The position numbers and the translations under genes were made by a program. Below the pieces are notes generated by a model. The model did no database searches. It was not told the DNA's origin and saw only the letters and a program-made list of their open reading frames with translations. A stretch of DNA of 60,720 bases from Bog-159 sp035541265. Lineage in GTDB: Bacteria; Acidobacteriota; Terriglobia; Bryobacterales; Bryobacteraceae. Shown here piece after piece: positions 1 to 7,456 of the stretch (position 1 is the first letter of the stretch; every line of letters starts with the position of its first letter). The DNA lies in the NCBI GenBank assembly GCA_035541265.1, contig DATKNQ010000012.1, positions 1-60,720 of the forward strand, in the 5' to 3' direction.

Positions 1-165
1 AAGGACCTGGATGCCAAACAGTACCTGACCGAGGGATGGGCCGAGCGGGTGTTCGAGAAGTTTCGGGCCGTTTATTCCGAGCCAGTTCTGCTATTTTATA
101 TAAATCACCTGTCATGGGAACTGACCGACCGGGCCGAGCCGTTCGCTCCGGCTACCGCCGCATGA
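1..165 (+). CDS. C-terminal fragment of an unidentified protein, cut by the window edge
   Basis: Frame 1 is open from the first base to a TGA at 163-165, giving 54 residues that begin KDLDAKQYLTEGWAERVF and continue through a tyrosine/leucine-rich stretch to an Ala/Pro-rich tail. The first 25 codons have the GC-rich third positions typical of genes in this window; the last third is less convincing. No start is visible because the gene begins before the window. I do not recognise the family. It could also be chance read-through of an intergenic region. Confidence 0.35.
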   Translation, partial: KDLDAKQYLTEGWAERVFEKFRAVYSEPVLLFYINHLSWELTDRAEPFAPATAA

Positions 166-204
166 ACGCGCGTTGGCATATTTTTCGGTTGCAAGAGTGC
201 ATAA

Positions 205-457
205 GGAAACTGTACAATCATGGGTCCGCTGAAGTCTGTACGAGTGAGTCCCGAGCATTGCCGTTGCATCGCGGAACTCGTGGGGAGCAGCTTCAGAGGA
301 CGGAGAAACAGCAACTCCTTGCGGTACAACTGTATCGGTGCGTGCGTGCGGGTCGCCCCGGGCGTGTGAGGCCGAAAACGGTTGCGCGGCTTGAATTGAG
401 GCAGGTCTACGACCTGCGCGAGGTGGGTGCGTGATATCGCCCAGTGCGGCACTGGGG
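205..457 (+). ncRNA. Candidate structured non-coding RNA or long structured leader (unassigned)
   Basis: The stretch 166-472 has no gene I can support, but it is rich in hairpins. GCAGGTC (401-407) pairs perfectly with GACCTGC (411-417) over a 3-base loop. CCCAGTG (440-446) pairs perfectly with CACTGGG (450-456). CCGAAAACGG around 372-381 forms a tetraloop. A longer-range stem joins CTGAAG/CGAG near 227-244 with CTCG/CTTCAG near 276-295. The series ends just before the ATG at 473, so it could be a leader of the zinc-ribbon gene or an independent RNA (6S-like was considered but no conserved 6S signature could be confirmed). A 49-codon ORF from ATG 220 is an alternative reading. Strand and ends are guesses. 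Confidence 0.25.
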
Positions 458-472
458 TGAGGGTGGTTGCTT

Positions 473-709
473 ATGAGTCACTGCGAATTTCATTATTCTT
501 ATTTGCTGCCCCAAAAACCGGGCATTCTTCCGTTCGATGAGACGATTACCAAGTCCTGCCGGCGCTGCGGTGCGACTTTTACAACCAAATCGCGCATCCG
601 TAAACGCTGCGATGCCTGCCAGGAGATCGTCGCTTACGAGAAGCAGCAGAAGGCGAATGCCCGTCTGAAGGCCCGCCGCGCAGCCAAGCGGGCCATGATG
701 CGCGGGTGA
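473..709 (+). CDS. Small zinc-ribbon protein, basic C-terminus
   Basis: A 78-residue protein. The middle carries two CxxC pairs (CRRCG and CDAC) about 15 residues apart, the spacing of a zinc ribbon. The last 25 residues are an Arg/Lys/Ala-rich basic tail (KARRAAKRAMMRG), which suggests nucleic-acid contact. An in-frame TTG lies two codons upstream at 467, but the ATG at 473 is the natural start. The stop overlaps the GTG start of the next gene by 4 bases, so the two are probably co-translated. The family is not one I can name; a DNA- or RNA-binding accessory role is inference from charge and cysteines only. Confidence 0.6.
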   Translation: MSHCEFHYSYLLPQKPGILPFDETITKSCRRCGATFTTKSRIRKRCDACQEIVAYEKQQKANARLKARRAAKRAMMRG

Positions 710-1326
710 TCGATCCGCCCGACGGCTTCAGCCGGGACGAACTCGCCATCCTGCGGCGCCTCAAGACGCCAGAGAAGATCCAGTCCTTCCTAGATAGCGA
801 GATCGGGTACAACAAGGAACCGCGCGGTCCGACGTGTCGCTCACCGCGGCGGGTCCTACGGGACCACGTGGCGCACTGCATGGAGGGCGCGTTGTTCGCC
901 GCCGCGGCCTTGCGAGTGCAAGGTTTCCCGCCGCTGCTGCTCGACTTGGAAGCCGTGCGTGACGACGATCACGTGCTCGCCATCTTCCAGCAGAACGGCC
1001 ATTGGGGAGCTATTGCCAAATCCAACTATTCGGGTCTGCGATTCCGCGAACCCGTCTACCGGACCTTGCGCGAGCTGGCCATCTCCTACTTCGAACACTA
1101 TTACAACCTGGCGGGGGAAAAGACGCTGCGCAATTATTCGCGGCCGGTCAATCTGCGGCGCTTCGACCGCATCGGCTGGATGACGGCGGAGGACGACGTC
1201 TGGGAGATCCCGAATTACCTGCTCGCGATCGCGCACATACCGCTGCTGCCTCCCCGCCTGACGCGCCGCTTGAATCACGTGGACGCGCGTTTGCAGGCGG
1301 CGGGAAGGCTCGGCGGGGTGCCGTAG
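706..1326 (+). CDS. Transglutaminase-like fold protein, conserved hypothetical
   Basis: A 206-residue protein starting with GTG inside the stop of the zinc-ribbon gene. Residues about 55-75 contain HCMEGALFAAAALR, which matches the Cys-containing helix of transglutaminase-like cysteine hydrolases. DDDHVLAIF, about 30 residues later, supplies a candidate catalytic His, and GHWGAIAKSNYSGLRFR supplies the polar residue region. The layout (Cys at a helix N-terminus, then His, then Asp/Asn) fits the family. I know proteins of this kind only as conserved hypotheticals, so the substrate is unknown. No signal peptide is seen, so it is probably cytoplasmic. Coupling to the zinc-ribbon protein suggests a shared role. 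Confidence 0.75.
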   Translation: MIDPPDGFSRDELAILRRLKTPEKIQSFLDSEIGYNKEPRGPTCRSPRRVLRDHVAHCMEGALFAAAALRVQGFPPLLLDLEAVRDDDHVLAIFQQNGHWGAIAKSNYSGLRFREPVYRTLRELAISYFEHYYNLAGEKTLRNYSRPVNLRRFDRIGWMTAEDDVWEIPNYLLAIAHIPLLPPRLTRRLNHVDARLQAAGRLGGVP

Positions 1327-1334
1327 TCGTCGTT

Positions 1335-1358
1335 GGGCAGGCCCATTGGCCTGCGGCG
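1335..1358. repeat. Palindromic REP-like element, copy 1
   Basis: GCAGGCC (1337-1343) pairs with GGCCTGC (1348-1354) around the loop CATT. The flanks GGG on the left and GGCG on the right recur in the element at 14373-14396, where the loop differs. The element lies in the short space between the convergent transglutaminase-like and moaC genes, a usual place for dispersed palindromes. Confidence 0.5.
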
Positions 1359-1383
1359 GCCTCAAAGCCCGCCTGAGGCGTAA

Positions 1384-1848
1384 CTAAACTCTCCTATAAT
1401 CGCCGCTCTTGCCGCCGGTCTTTTCGATGAGATACACATCCTGAATCTCAATCGACTTATCGAGCGCTTTAGTCATGTCGTAGACAGTGAGTGCGGCAAC
1501 CGCCGCGGCCGTCAGCGCTTCCATTTCGACTCCGGTCTGCGCGGTGGTGGCGGCACTGGCGATGATGCGCACGCCATCCGCCTCGACCTGCACGTCCACA
1601 TCGGTGTGCGTCAGCATGAGCGGGTGGCACAGCGGGATCAGGTCTGAAGTCTTCTTCGCGGCGGCGATGCCGGCAATCCGCGCTATTTCGAGCGGATTGC
1701 CCTTGGGATTCTGCGGCAGACTGCGCAGCACCTCCGGCCGCATGTGTACGAACGCGTGCGCGCGGGCCGTGCGGCGAGTCTCCGGCTTGGCTGAAACATC
1801 CACCATGCGCGGGCTGCCCGCATCGTCGAAGTGCGATAGCTTCGTCAT
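1384..1848 (-). CDS. moaC: Cyclic pyranopterin monophosphate synthase MoaC
   Basis: MoaC converts the MoaA product (3',8-cyclo-GTP) to cyclic pyranopterin monophosphate in molybdenum cofactor synthesis. The 154-residue protein has the family length. Diagnostic stretches are MVDVSAKPETRRTA (residues 15-28), KKTSDLIPLCHPL (65-77), TGVEMEALTAAAVAALTVYD (105-124) with the active-site MTKALDK that follows it, and KTGGKSG (143-149). The ATG at 1848 was chosen because it begins the conserved N-terminus and overlaps the moeA stop as ATGA. A longer reading in this frame into moeA is not real. It is translated with moeA from one message. Confidence 0.96.
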   Translation of the reverse strand: MTKLSHFDDAGSPRMVDVSAKPETRRTARAHAFVHMRPEVLRSLPQNPKGNPLEIARIAGIAAAKKTSDLIPLCHPLMLTHTDVDVQVEADGVRIIASAATTAQTGVEMEALTAAAVAALTVYDMTKALDKSIEIQDVYLIEKTGGKSGDYRRV

Positions 1849-3035
1849 TTCAAGAGTACCCGGATCAGGTCGCCTTTCTGCCACGCTGCGCGATCCGCGT
1901 CCACGACCAGGAACGCATTTGCCCTGGTGAGGGCGGGTACGTCGCTCGACCCGCGCCAGGCAAGCGGCGTGACCTCCGCGGCGTCGGCGGTCAACCGCGC
2001 CGGCAGGAAGCGCGTCAGGCCCGCGCGGTGCTGGAAGTCCCTCGACAGGCGGGCCAGCGGCATCGGCAGCCAAACTTCGTCCTGCCCGGCCAGCAGCTCC
2101 ATTGCGGCGCGCGCGAAGATCTCGAAGGTCACCATGGTCGACAAAGGATTGCCCGGCAGGCCGAAGAAGAACTTGCCAAGCGCCCTACCGAACACCAGCG
2201 GCTGGCCGGGCTGGATCAAGACCCGGTCGAAGAAGAACTCCGCGCCGAGACCGGCGAGCACCCGCTCGACGATGTCGTACTTGCCCGCCGAAACGCCTCC
2301 GGAGATCAGCAGCAGGTCCGCGCCCAAACCTCGCTCGATCAGTTCCTGCGTGTGCGCCTGCTCGTCGCGCGCCACGGGCAGAATCTCGGGCCTGCCGCCG
2401 GCGCGGCTCACCTGCGCGGCCAGCGAGTACGCGTTCGAATTGCGGATCTGGTGGCCGGCCGGTCTGGCGGAAACCGGCACGAGCTCATCGCCCGTCGCCA
2501 GGATCGCCACGCGCGGCGCGGCATACACCGAGACGCGCTCCCGCCCGGTCGAGGCCAGCATGGCGATCGATGCGAAGTCCAGGCGCCTGCCCGGGTGCAA
2601 AATCACCTCGCCCGCGTGCGCTTCCCCGGCTTGCGGGTTGATGAACTGCTCCGGCTCGGCGGGCGGCGCGATCACGCGCGTGCCCTCACGCCGCACATGT
2701 TCGATCATCACCACAGCGTCCGCGCCGCGCGGAATCGGTGCGCCGGTCATGATCTCAACCGCCTGCCCCGCGCCGACTTCGCCGCCGAAGCTCTCGCCCG
2801 CGCGCACTTCGCCGATCACTTCGATCTCGCCCGGCACGTCGGCGGCGCGCACAGCGAAGCCATCGCGCACCGAACGCGCGAGCGCGGGATAATCGCGGTC
2901 CGCCGCAATCGGTTCGGCCAGCACGCGCCCGGCGGCCGTTTCGAGCGTTACCGTTTCCCGAGGCGGCTCCAGGCGCGCGGCCTCGACCGTCTCAATCACG
3001 CACCGTCGCGCGTCCTCAAAGCTCAATGCCGCCAC
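1845..3035 (-). CDS. moeA: Molybdopterin molybdenumtransferase MoeA
   Basis: MoeA inserts molybdate into adenylylated molybdopterin, the last step of Mo-cofactor synthesis. The 396-residue protein shows the family's multidomain order. MTGAPIPRGAD (96-106) lies in the N-terminal part. The MoCF-binding domain has TGDELVP (181-187), SGGVSAGKYD (245-254) and GLPGNP (292-297). A C-terminal beta domain follows. The start is GTG at 3035 with moaC directly downstream (ATGA overlap). moaC and moeA together indicate an active molybdoenzyme programme; another molybdopterin-binding-domain protein lies at 39640-40611. Confidence 0.96.
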   Translation of the reverse strand: MAALSFEDARRCVIETVEAARLEPPRETVTLETAAGRVLAEPIAADRDYPALARSVRDGFAVRAADVPGEIEVIGEVRAGESFGGEVGAGQAVEIMTGAPIPRGADAVVMIEHVRREGTRVIAPPAEPEQFINPQAGEAHAGEVILHPGRRLDFASIAMLASTGRERVSVYAAPRVAILATGDELVPVSARPAGHQIRNSNAYSLAAQVSRAGGRPEILPVARDEQAHTQELIERGLGADLLLISGGVSAGKYDIVERVLAGLGAEFFFDRVLIQPGQPLVFGRALGKFFFGLPGNPLSTMVTFEIFARAAMELLAGQDEVWLPMPLARLSRDFQHRAGLTRFLPARLTADAAEVTPLAWRGSSDVPALTRANAFLVVDADRAAWQKGDLIRVLLK

Positions 3036-3083
3036 ATGTTTATTCTAGCGTTCGCCGCTCGCGCGTTATGCTGGTGGATTCCG

Positions 3084-4118
3084 ATGCCCGTCATCTTCGC
3101 GGAAGAACTCACACAATGGACGGCCGGCCTGTTGGCCGCCGCGTGCTTTCCGCGGCCGGTCGCGCAGCTTGTCGCCGAGGCGCTGGTGGATGCCAATCTG
3201 CACGCCGTCGATTCGCATGGCGTGCAGTTGCTGCCTTATTACATCGAGCAGGTCGAGCGCGGCGACATGGACCCGGCTGCCGAAGGCTCGGTGGTTTCCG
3301 AGTCCGGTGCCTGCCTGGTCTACGATGGCGCCAACGGTCCCGGGCAGCTCGTTTCCCAGGTGTGCTGCGAGCACGCCGTGCGACTCGCGCGGAAGCACGG
3401 CATCGCCATCGTGAGCGCGCGCGACTCGAATCATTTCGGTGCGGCCGCCTACTGGGGACGCCGGATCTCCGCCGCCGGCCTGATCGGTATCGTGATGTGC
3501 AACGCTTCACCGATCGTGGCGCCTTGGCAGGCGAAGGAGCCGCGCCTCGGCACGAATCCGATTTGCATGTCCGTGCCCGGCCCGTGGCTGCTCGATATGG
3601 CCACCACGACCGTGGCGAACAATCGCATTTTTAAGGCGCTGGTGAATGGCGAGGAAACCATCCCCGCGGGCTGGGCGATGGATTCCGACGGCGTCCCCAC
3701 CACCAGCACCGAAGCCGCCGTGCGCGGCTTGCCCATGCCGCTCGGCGGCTACAAAGGCAGCGGCCTTGCCATGCTGGTCGAGATCCTCTGCGCCGGCCTG
3801 AGCGGCGGCGCCATGAGCGCGGAGGTAGGCGGCATCCGCATCAAAGGCAAACCTACACGCATCAGCCAGATGTTCATGGCCATCGATATCAGCCGCTTCA
3901 TGCCGGTCGAAGTCTTCACGCGGCGCATGGAGTGGCTGGTGTGCACGGTGAAAACGGCTGTGCCCGCCACGGGCTACGACGAAGTGCTGGTGGCCGGCGA
4001 TCCGGAGTGGCGCGCCGAGGCTGAGCGCCGCAACAATGGAATTCCGCTCGGCGAGGGAATCTGGCAGCGGCTGCTAGAAACGGCGAAGAAGCTGGACGTG
4101 GCGCCGCCCGTGCTGTGA
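3084..4118 (+). CDS. Malate/L-lactate dehydrogenase (Ldh_2) family oxidoreductase
   Basis: The 344-residue protein matches the Ldh_2/YlbC/ComC family of NAD(P)-dependent 2-hydroxyacid and ureidoglycolate dehydrogenases. The substrate-side motif appears as DSHGVQLLPYY near residue 45. SNHFGAAAYW (about 113-123) is the family's hallmark, and LGTNPI and LDMATT follow. PLGGYKGSGLAMLVEIL near residue 220 is the glycine-rich dinucleotide region. The ATG at 3084 starts the usual N-terminus. An in-frame ATG at 3036, one base from the moeA start, would add 16 residues and cannot be excluded. Substrate specificity cannot be read from the sequence. The gene is divergent from moeA and convergent with the methyltransferase. 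Confidence 0.88.
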   Translation: MPVIFAEELTQWTAGLLAAACFPRPVAQLVAEALVDANLHAVDSHGVQLLPYYIEQVERGDMDPAAEGSVVSESGACLVYDGANGPGQLVSQVCCEHAVRLARKHGIAIVSARDSNHFGAAAYWGRRISAAGLIGIVMCNASPIVAPWQAKEPRLGTNPICMSVPGPWLLDMATTTVANNRIFKALVNGEETIPAGWAMDSDGVPTTSTEAAVRGLPMPLGGYKGSGLAMLVEILCAGLSGGAMSAEVGGIRIKGKPTRISQMFMAIDISRFMPVEVFTRRMEWLVCTVKTAVPATGYDEVLVAGDPEWRAEAERRNNGIPLGEGIWQRLLETAKKLDVAPPVL

Positions 4119-4128
4119 ATCGGCTGGT

Positions 4129-5205
4129 TCAGCCGTAAAGATATGCGCGCGTCCAATGCCGCGCAACGCGGCTGGATCGCTTCGCTAGCAGCACCTGCTG
4201 GACGTCCGTCAATCCGGCCTCGAAGCTCAGGGACGACGCGGCCAGATAGAGCACCCAAGTGCGGAACACCGGCCCGCTCACGATCTTCCGGCAGGCCTGT
4301 TCGTGGGCCAGCAGGCGCTCGACCCACAAGCGGCAGGTCCGCGCGTAGTGCAAACGCAGATTTTCCACGTCGAGGATCTCGAAGCCAGCGCGTCCCGCGG
4401 CGCGGATGATCTCGCTCAAGTGCGGAAGCTCGCCGCCCGGAAAAACGTTCCGCCGCAGGAACAGCCACTCGGCGCCCGGCTGGACGTCTTCGGGACGCGC
4501 AATGCCGTGATTCAGAAACACGCCGCCCGGCGCCAGCAGGCTGTAGATCTTGCCGAAATAATGCGCCAGCCGATGCACGCCGACATGCTCAACCATGCCC
4601 ACCGAGGCGATCTTATCGAACTGGCCCTCGACCTGGCGGTAATCGGCGAGTTGCACCTCGGCGTTATTCGCGAGGCCCTGCTCGCCGATCGTGCGCGCGG
4701 CTGTCTCGAATTGCGACCGGCTTAGCGTGCATCCGCTGGCCCGCGCGTGGTAGCGCCGCGCCGCCCGCATCAGCAGCGCGCCGAAGCCGCAACCGATATC
4801 CAGGAACCGTTCGCCAGGCTGCAGGTCGAGCTTGTGGCAGATATAGTCGAGCTTGGCGGATTGCGCCTCGTCGATAGTCATGTCCGGACGCTCGAAGTAC
4901 GCGCAGGAATAGACCAGCTTCTCATCCAAGAACTGGTGGTAGAACTCCGGATTGTGATCGTAATGAAACTGAACGTTGCGCCGCGCCCGCGCCAGGCTCT
5001 GAAACCAGCTTTCCGGCCAGAAGCGCCACAACCGCGCCACCGCCGTTCCGAGCCAGGCCCGCACGCCGCTCTGCGGCCGCGCGAACCACTCGCGCAATAC
5101 CGTGAAGATGTCGCCCTCCAGATCCAGGCGATCGGTTACATAGGCCACCGCGGCCGAATAAGCGTCGCCCGCGGCGAGCTGCCGTTGGCCGGGTACGAGT
5201 TGCAT
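4129..5205 (-). CDS. Cyclopropane-fatty-acyl-phospholipid synthase-type SAM methyltransferase
   Basis: CFA synthases transfer a methylene from S-adenosylmethionine to the double bond of membrane lipid acyl chains. The 358-residue protein has the family's helical N-terminus. FHYDHNPEFYHQFLDEK precedes the SAM-binding motif LDIGCGFGALL. VGMVEHVGVHR carries the catalytic Glu, and FPGGELPHL plus a C-terminal lipid-facing part (LRLHYARTCRLWVERL) follow. ATG 5205 was preferred because AGGGG lies 8 bases upstream; ATG 5229 would add 8 residues. The protein acts at the inner membrane. It may belong to the CFA-like subgroup that makes other branched lipids. Confidence 0.88.
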   Translation of the reverse strand: MQLVPGQRQLAAGDAYSAAVAYVTDRLDLEGDIFTVLREWFARPQSGVRAWLGTAVARLWRFWPESWFQSLARARRNVQFHYDHNPEFYHQFLDEKLVYSCAYFERPDMTIDEAQSAKLDYICHKLDLQPGERFLDIGCGFGALLMRAARRYHARASGCTLSRSQFETAARTIGEQGLANNAEVQLADYRQVEGQFDKIASVGMVEHVGVHRLAHYFGKIYSLLAPGGVFLNHGIARPEDVQPGAEWLFLRRNVFPGGELPHLSEIIRAAGRAGFEILDVENLRLHYARTCRLWVERLLAHEQACRKIVSGPVFRTWVLYLAASSLSFEAGLTDVQQVLLAKRSSRVARHWTRAYLYG

Positions 5206-5257
5206 GGCATTCGCCCCTGATTCCAGCATGCCACCATTCGCGCGGTACAATAAGGGG

Positions 5258-5392
5258 ATGGACAAAGGACGGCATCCCAAGGTCGTCCGCACCTGGACGG
5301 CCGGCAAAATCCGCAAGCCTCCCACGCCGCCGAAAGCTCCGCCCTCCCGTGGCGTCGTTCGCGGTTCTCACGTACTCCCGCGGTTTTCTTAG
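5258..5392 (+). CDS. Possible small basic protein (44 aa)
   Basis: ATG 5258 opens a 44-residue frame rich in Lys, Arg and Pro (MDKGRHPKVVRTWTAGKIRK, then a Pro-rich tail), ending two bases before the 3' end of the convergent lyase gene. AAGGGG abuts the ATG, which is closer than a usual Shine-Dalgarno site. Composition resembles small ribosome- or nucleic-acid-associated proteins, but nothing proves translation. Confidence 0.3.
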   Translation: MDKGRHPKVVRTWTAGKIRKPPTPPKAPPSRGVVRGSHVLPRFS

Positions 5393-5393
5393 A

Positions 5394-6212
5394 TCACTGG
5401 AACATCGCGCCGATCTCATCCGGACGGGCAGCGTCTATTGCATAAGTGAACGTGCCCCGTTCCCGCATCTCCCGCGCGGCGCGCAGAAATGCGCCCAGGG
5501 CCGCGCGGGATAGCGAACTGCCCACGCTCACGCGCTTCACGCCCAGCGCGGCGAGATCCGCCACGCTCAACTGCATTCCGCGCAGGCCCACCAGAACGTT
5601 CACCGGACGATCCACCGAACCGGCCACGGCAGCGATATCGTCCCTGGTGGCGAGGCCCGGCGCATACAACACATCGGCGCCGGCCTCCTGATAGGCCTGC
5701 AGGCGTGCGATGGTGTCTTTCAAGTCCGGCCGGCCGTACAGATGATTCTCCGCGCGCGCCGTCAGCGTGAAGCAGAACGGAAGCGACCGCGCAGCCTCAA
5801 CGGCGGCGCGAATGCGGTCCGCTGTATGCGCGATCTCATAGATCGGCCGATCTCCATTGCCCGAGGCATCTTCGATCGAGCCGCCCGCCACTCCCGCCGC
5901 GGCTGCCATCCGGATGGTCTCCGCCACCGTCTCGGGATCGTCGCCAAAGCCTTTCTCGAGATCGGCGCTGACCGGCAGATCGGTAGCCGATACGATCTCG
6001 GCCGCGTGCGCCATCACGGCCTCCCGGCCGGCCGTGTTATCCAGCCGGCCGGCGGAGAACGCATAGCCCATGCTGGTCGTTGCCAACGCTTCAAAACCCA
6101 GGTGCGCCAGGATGCGCGCCGTGCCAATGTCCCACGGATTCGGAATGACGAACGTACCCGCGCGCTCATGGAGTGACCGGAAAGTGCGTCCTTTTTCCTC
6201 TTGGCTCGGCAT
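5394..6212 (-). CDS. Isocitrate lyase/PEP mutase superfamily protein
   Basis: The 272-residue TIM-barrel protein belongs to the oxaloacetate-hydrolase/PEP-mutase branch, enzymes that cleave or rearrange C-C or C-P bonds of 2-oxo or phosphonate substrates. Visible marks are the N-terminal IPNPWDIGTARILAHLGFEA, the TTSMGYAFS loop, the metal-site stretch SADLEKGFGDD near residue 80, SIEDASG near 115, and TARAEN near 150. The classic isocitrate lyase KKCGH catalytic motif is absent, so this is not AceA. Related small lyases include methylisocitrate lyase-like and carboxyvinyl-carboxyphosphonate phosphorylmutase-like proteins. Substrate unknown; cytoplasmic. Confidence 0.88.
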   Translation of the reverse strand: MPSQEEKGRTFRSLHERAGTFVIPNPWDIGTARILAHLGFEALATTSMGYAFSAGRLDNTAGREAVMAHAAEIVSATDLPVSADLEKGFGDDPETVAETIRMAAAAGVAGGSIEDASGNGDRPIYEIAHTADRIRAAVEAARSLPFCFTLTARAENHLYGRPDLKDTIARLQAYQEAGADVLYAPGLATRDDIAAVAGSVDRPVNVLVGLRGMQLSVADLAALGVKRVSVGSSLSRAALGAFLRAAREMRERGTFTYAIDAARPDEIGAMFQ

Positions 6213-6218
6213 ATCCGG

Positions 6219-6446
6219 CTAGGCTGCCTTGGCCAATTGTAGCCCGATCTCGACGACCTTGCCTGGTTGCGGCTCGCCGAAGATCTCGAGCAGAATGGAG
6301 CGGACGCGGAGATAGCGCTGGCAATCCGGGCACCCACACCCGGGCGCACGTACCGCGTGCTCGATCAGGTAATCGAGCTGCTCGCGCATCACATCCGCAT
6401 CGCATGCTGGCTCGAGAACTCTTGGTAACTCAACTTTCGGTGCCAT
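6219..6446 (-). CDS. Small cysteine-motif hypothetical protein (75 aa)
   Basis: The ATG at 6446 is preceded by GGAGG at 8 bases, which decides the start over the in-frame codon at 6467. The protein is acidic in the middle and contains GCGCPDC, a CxCxxC arrangement that could bind a metal, followed by two helices ending VVEIGLQLAKAA. It lies 6 bases downstream of the start of the PEP-mutase-like gene's coding frame on the same strand, so it is likely its operon leader gene. Function unknown. Confidence 0.6.
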   Translation of the reverse strand: MAPKVELPRVLEPACDADVMREQLDYLIEHAVRAPGCGCPDCQRYLRVRSILLEIFGEPQPGKVVEIGLQLAKAA

Positions 6447-6574
6447 CGCTCTCACCTCCGTTCCCACTTTGATAGATGAGTGCGCGCGCGAAGGCGCTAC
6501 GTTCGCGAGTGTAAAAGAATGTCACTTTTGGGTGAGTAAAGTTTCATCTGCGGTCCGCCGATTCTCTTGAGTGT

Positions 6575-6910
6575 ATGGAAGATCCGCAGGATCTCGAGTT
6601 ACAACTGAATCGCTTCAACCGCCTGGTCAAGGAGCTACTGCAAGGCGAGGTGCGGCGCACGTCTTTCCAGCCCTGGGAAGTGGAATTCCTGCTGGACCTG
6701 GAAGCCTGCCGGCTGACCCGCTCGCGCCGTAACGACGCTCTGAAGCGTTACCAGCGCGCCGTGCAGCGCCAACTCGAGCGCCGCCAGTTTCCGCCGATGC
6801 GCTTCGGGGATTTCCTGCGCCGGCGTACAGCCAAAACTGAACTCGCGCCCGTGGCGCTATGCGCCCAGGATGCGTCGTCCCTCGATCCGCAAGTTCCCGC
6901 CGAGCACTAG
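6575..6910 (+). CDS. Conserved-looking hypothetical protein (111 aa)
   Basis: A mostly helical, charged, soluble protein. The first 80 residues contain regularly spaced Leu/Arg residues (LNRFNRLVKELL, LLDLEACRLTRSRRNDALKRY), and the last 25 residues are less ordered. No signal peptide or cysteine motif is present. Its 3' end runs 54 bases into the convergent purN gene, so the last codons may be less constrained. I do not recognise the family. A DNA- or protein-binding helical adaptor is conceivable but unsupported. Confidence 0.6.
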   Translation: MEDPQDLELQLNRFNRLVKELLQGEVRRTSFQPWEVEFLLDLEACRLTRSRRNDALKRYQRAVQRQLERRQFPPMRFGDFLRRRTAKTELAPVALCAQDASSLDPQVPAEH

Positions 6911-7456
6911 CCGGATCGCTTCGCTGTAAATCCGATGCTCCTCTTTTAGGATGCGCGCCGACAGCGCTTCGACGCTATCACCGTCCAGAACCGGGACCGC
7001 CGCCTGCACGATGATCGGTCCGGCGTCCAAATACTCGTCGACAAAATGCACAGTGCAGCCCGTGATCTTGACGCCGTGTTCGAGCGCCTGGTGCTGCGCG
7101 TCCAGGCCGGGAAACGAAGGCAGCAGCGATGGGTGAATATTCAACACGCGGCCCGCAAACTCGCGGACAAATCCGGCGCTCAGCAGACGCATGTATCCGG
7201 CCAGGCACACCAGGTCAACCGCGTGCTTTTTGAGCTGTTCCACCAGCATGGCGTCGTAAACCGTGCGATCCAGGCCCTTGGATGGGATCGAGACGTGCGG
7301 TAGTCCGCGTTCGCGCGCGATCTCGAGGCCGCACGCCTCCGGCCGGTTGCTGATGACAATCGCAATCTCGGCGTCGATTGTGCCCGCCGCCACATTCTGC
7401 GCAATCGCTTCGAAGTTCGAGCCGCGCCCGGAAAGCAGGATGCCCAGCCGCTTCAC
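6857..7456 (-). CDS. purN: Phosphoribosylglycinamide formyltransferase PurN
   Basis: PurN transfers a formyl group from 10-formyltetrahydrofolate to GAR, the third step of purine synthesis. The 199-residue protein carries the phosphate-binding SGRGSNF (9-15). The catalytic Asn106 and His108 are in NIHPSLLPSF, and Asp144 is in HFVDEYLDAGPI, at the same numbers as in E. coli. The start is GTG at 7456, inside the purM stop (GTGA overlap), so it is translationally coupled to purM. The gene order rsmA-purM-purN indicates one operon. Confidence 0.96.
   Translation of the reverse strand: MKRLGILLSGRGSNFEAIAQNVAAGTIDAEIAIVISNRPEACGLEIARERGLPHVSIPSKGLDRTVYDAMLVEQLKKHAVDLVCLAGYMRLLSAGFVREFAGRVLNIHPSLLPSFPGLDAQHQALEHGVKITGCTVHFVDEYLDAGPIIVQAAVPVLDGDSVEALSARILKEEHRIYSEAIRLVLGGNLRIEGRRILGA

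Noticed and set aside
205..457. 6S RNA assignment for the structured stretch
   Set aside because: Hairpins are present, but the central bubble and closing stems of 6S could not be matched, so the RNA is left unassigned.
1384..2073. A 229-residue moaC with a long N-terminus
   Set aside because: The first 75 residues are out-of-frame moeA sequence; the true start overlaps the moeA stop at 1848.
2028..4118. A 696-codon plus-strand reading over moeA and the Ldh_2 gene
   Set aside because: Its first 350 codons are antisense to moeA with no family match; only the part from about 3084 is a gene.
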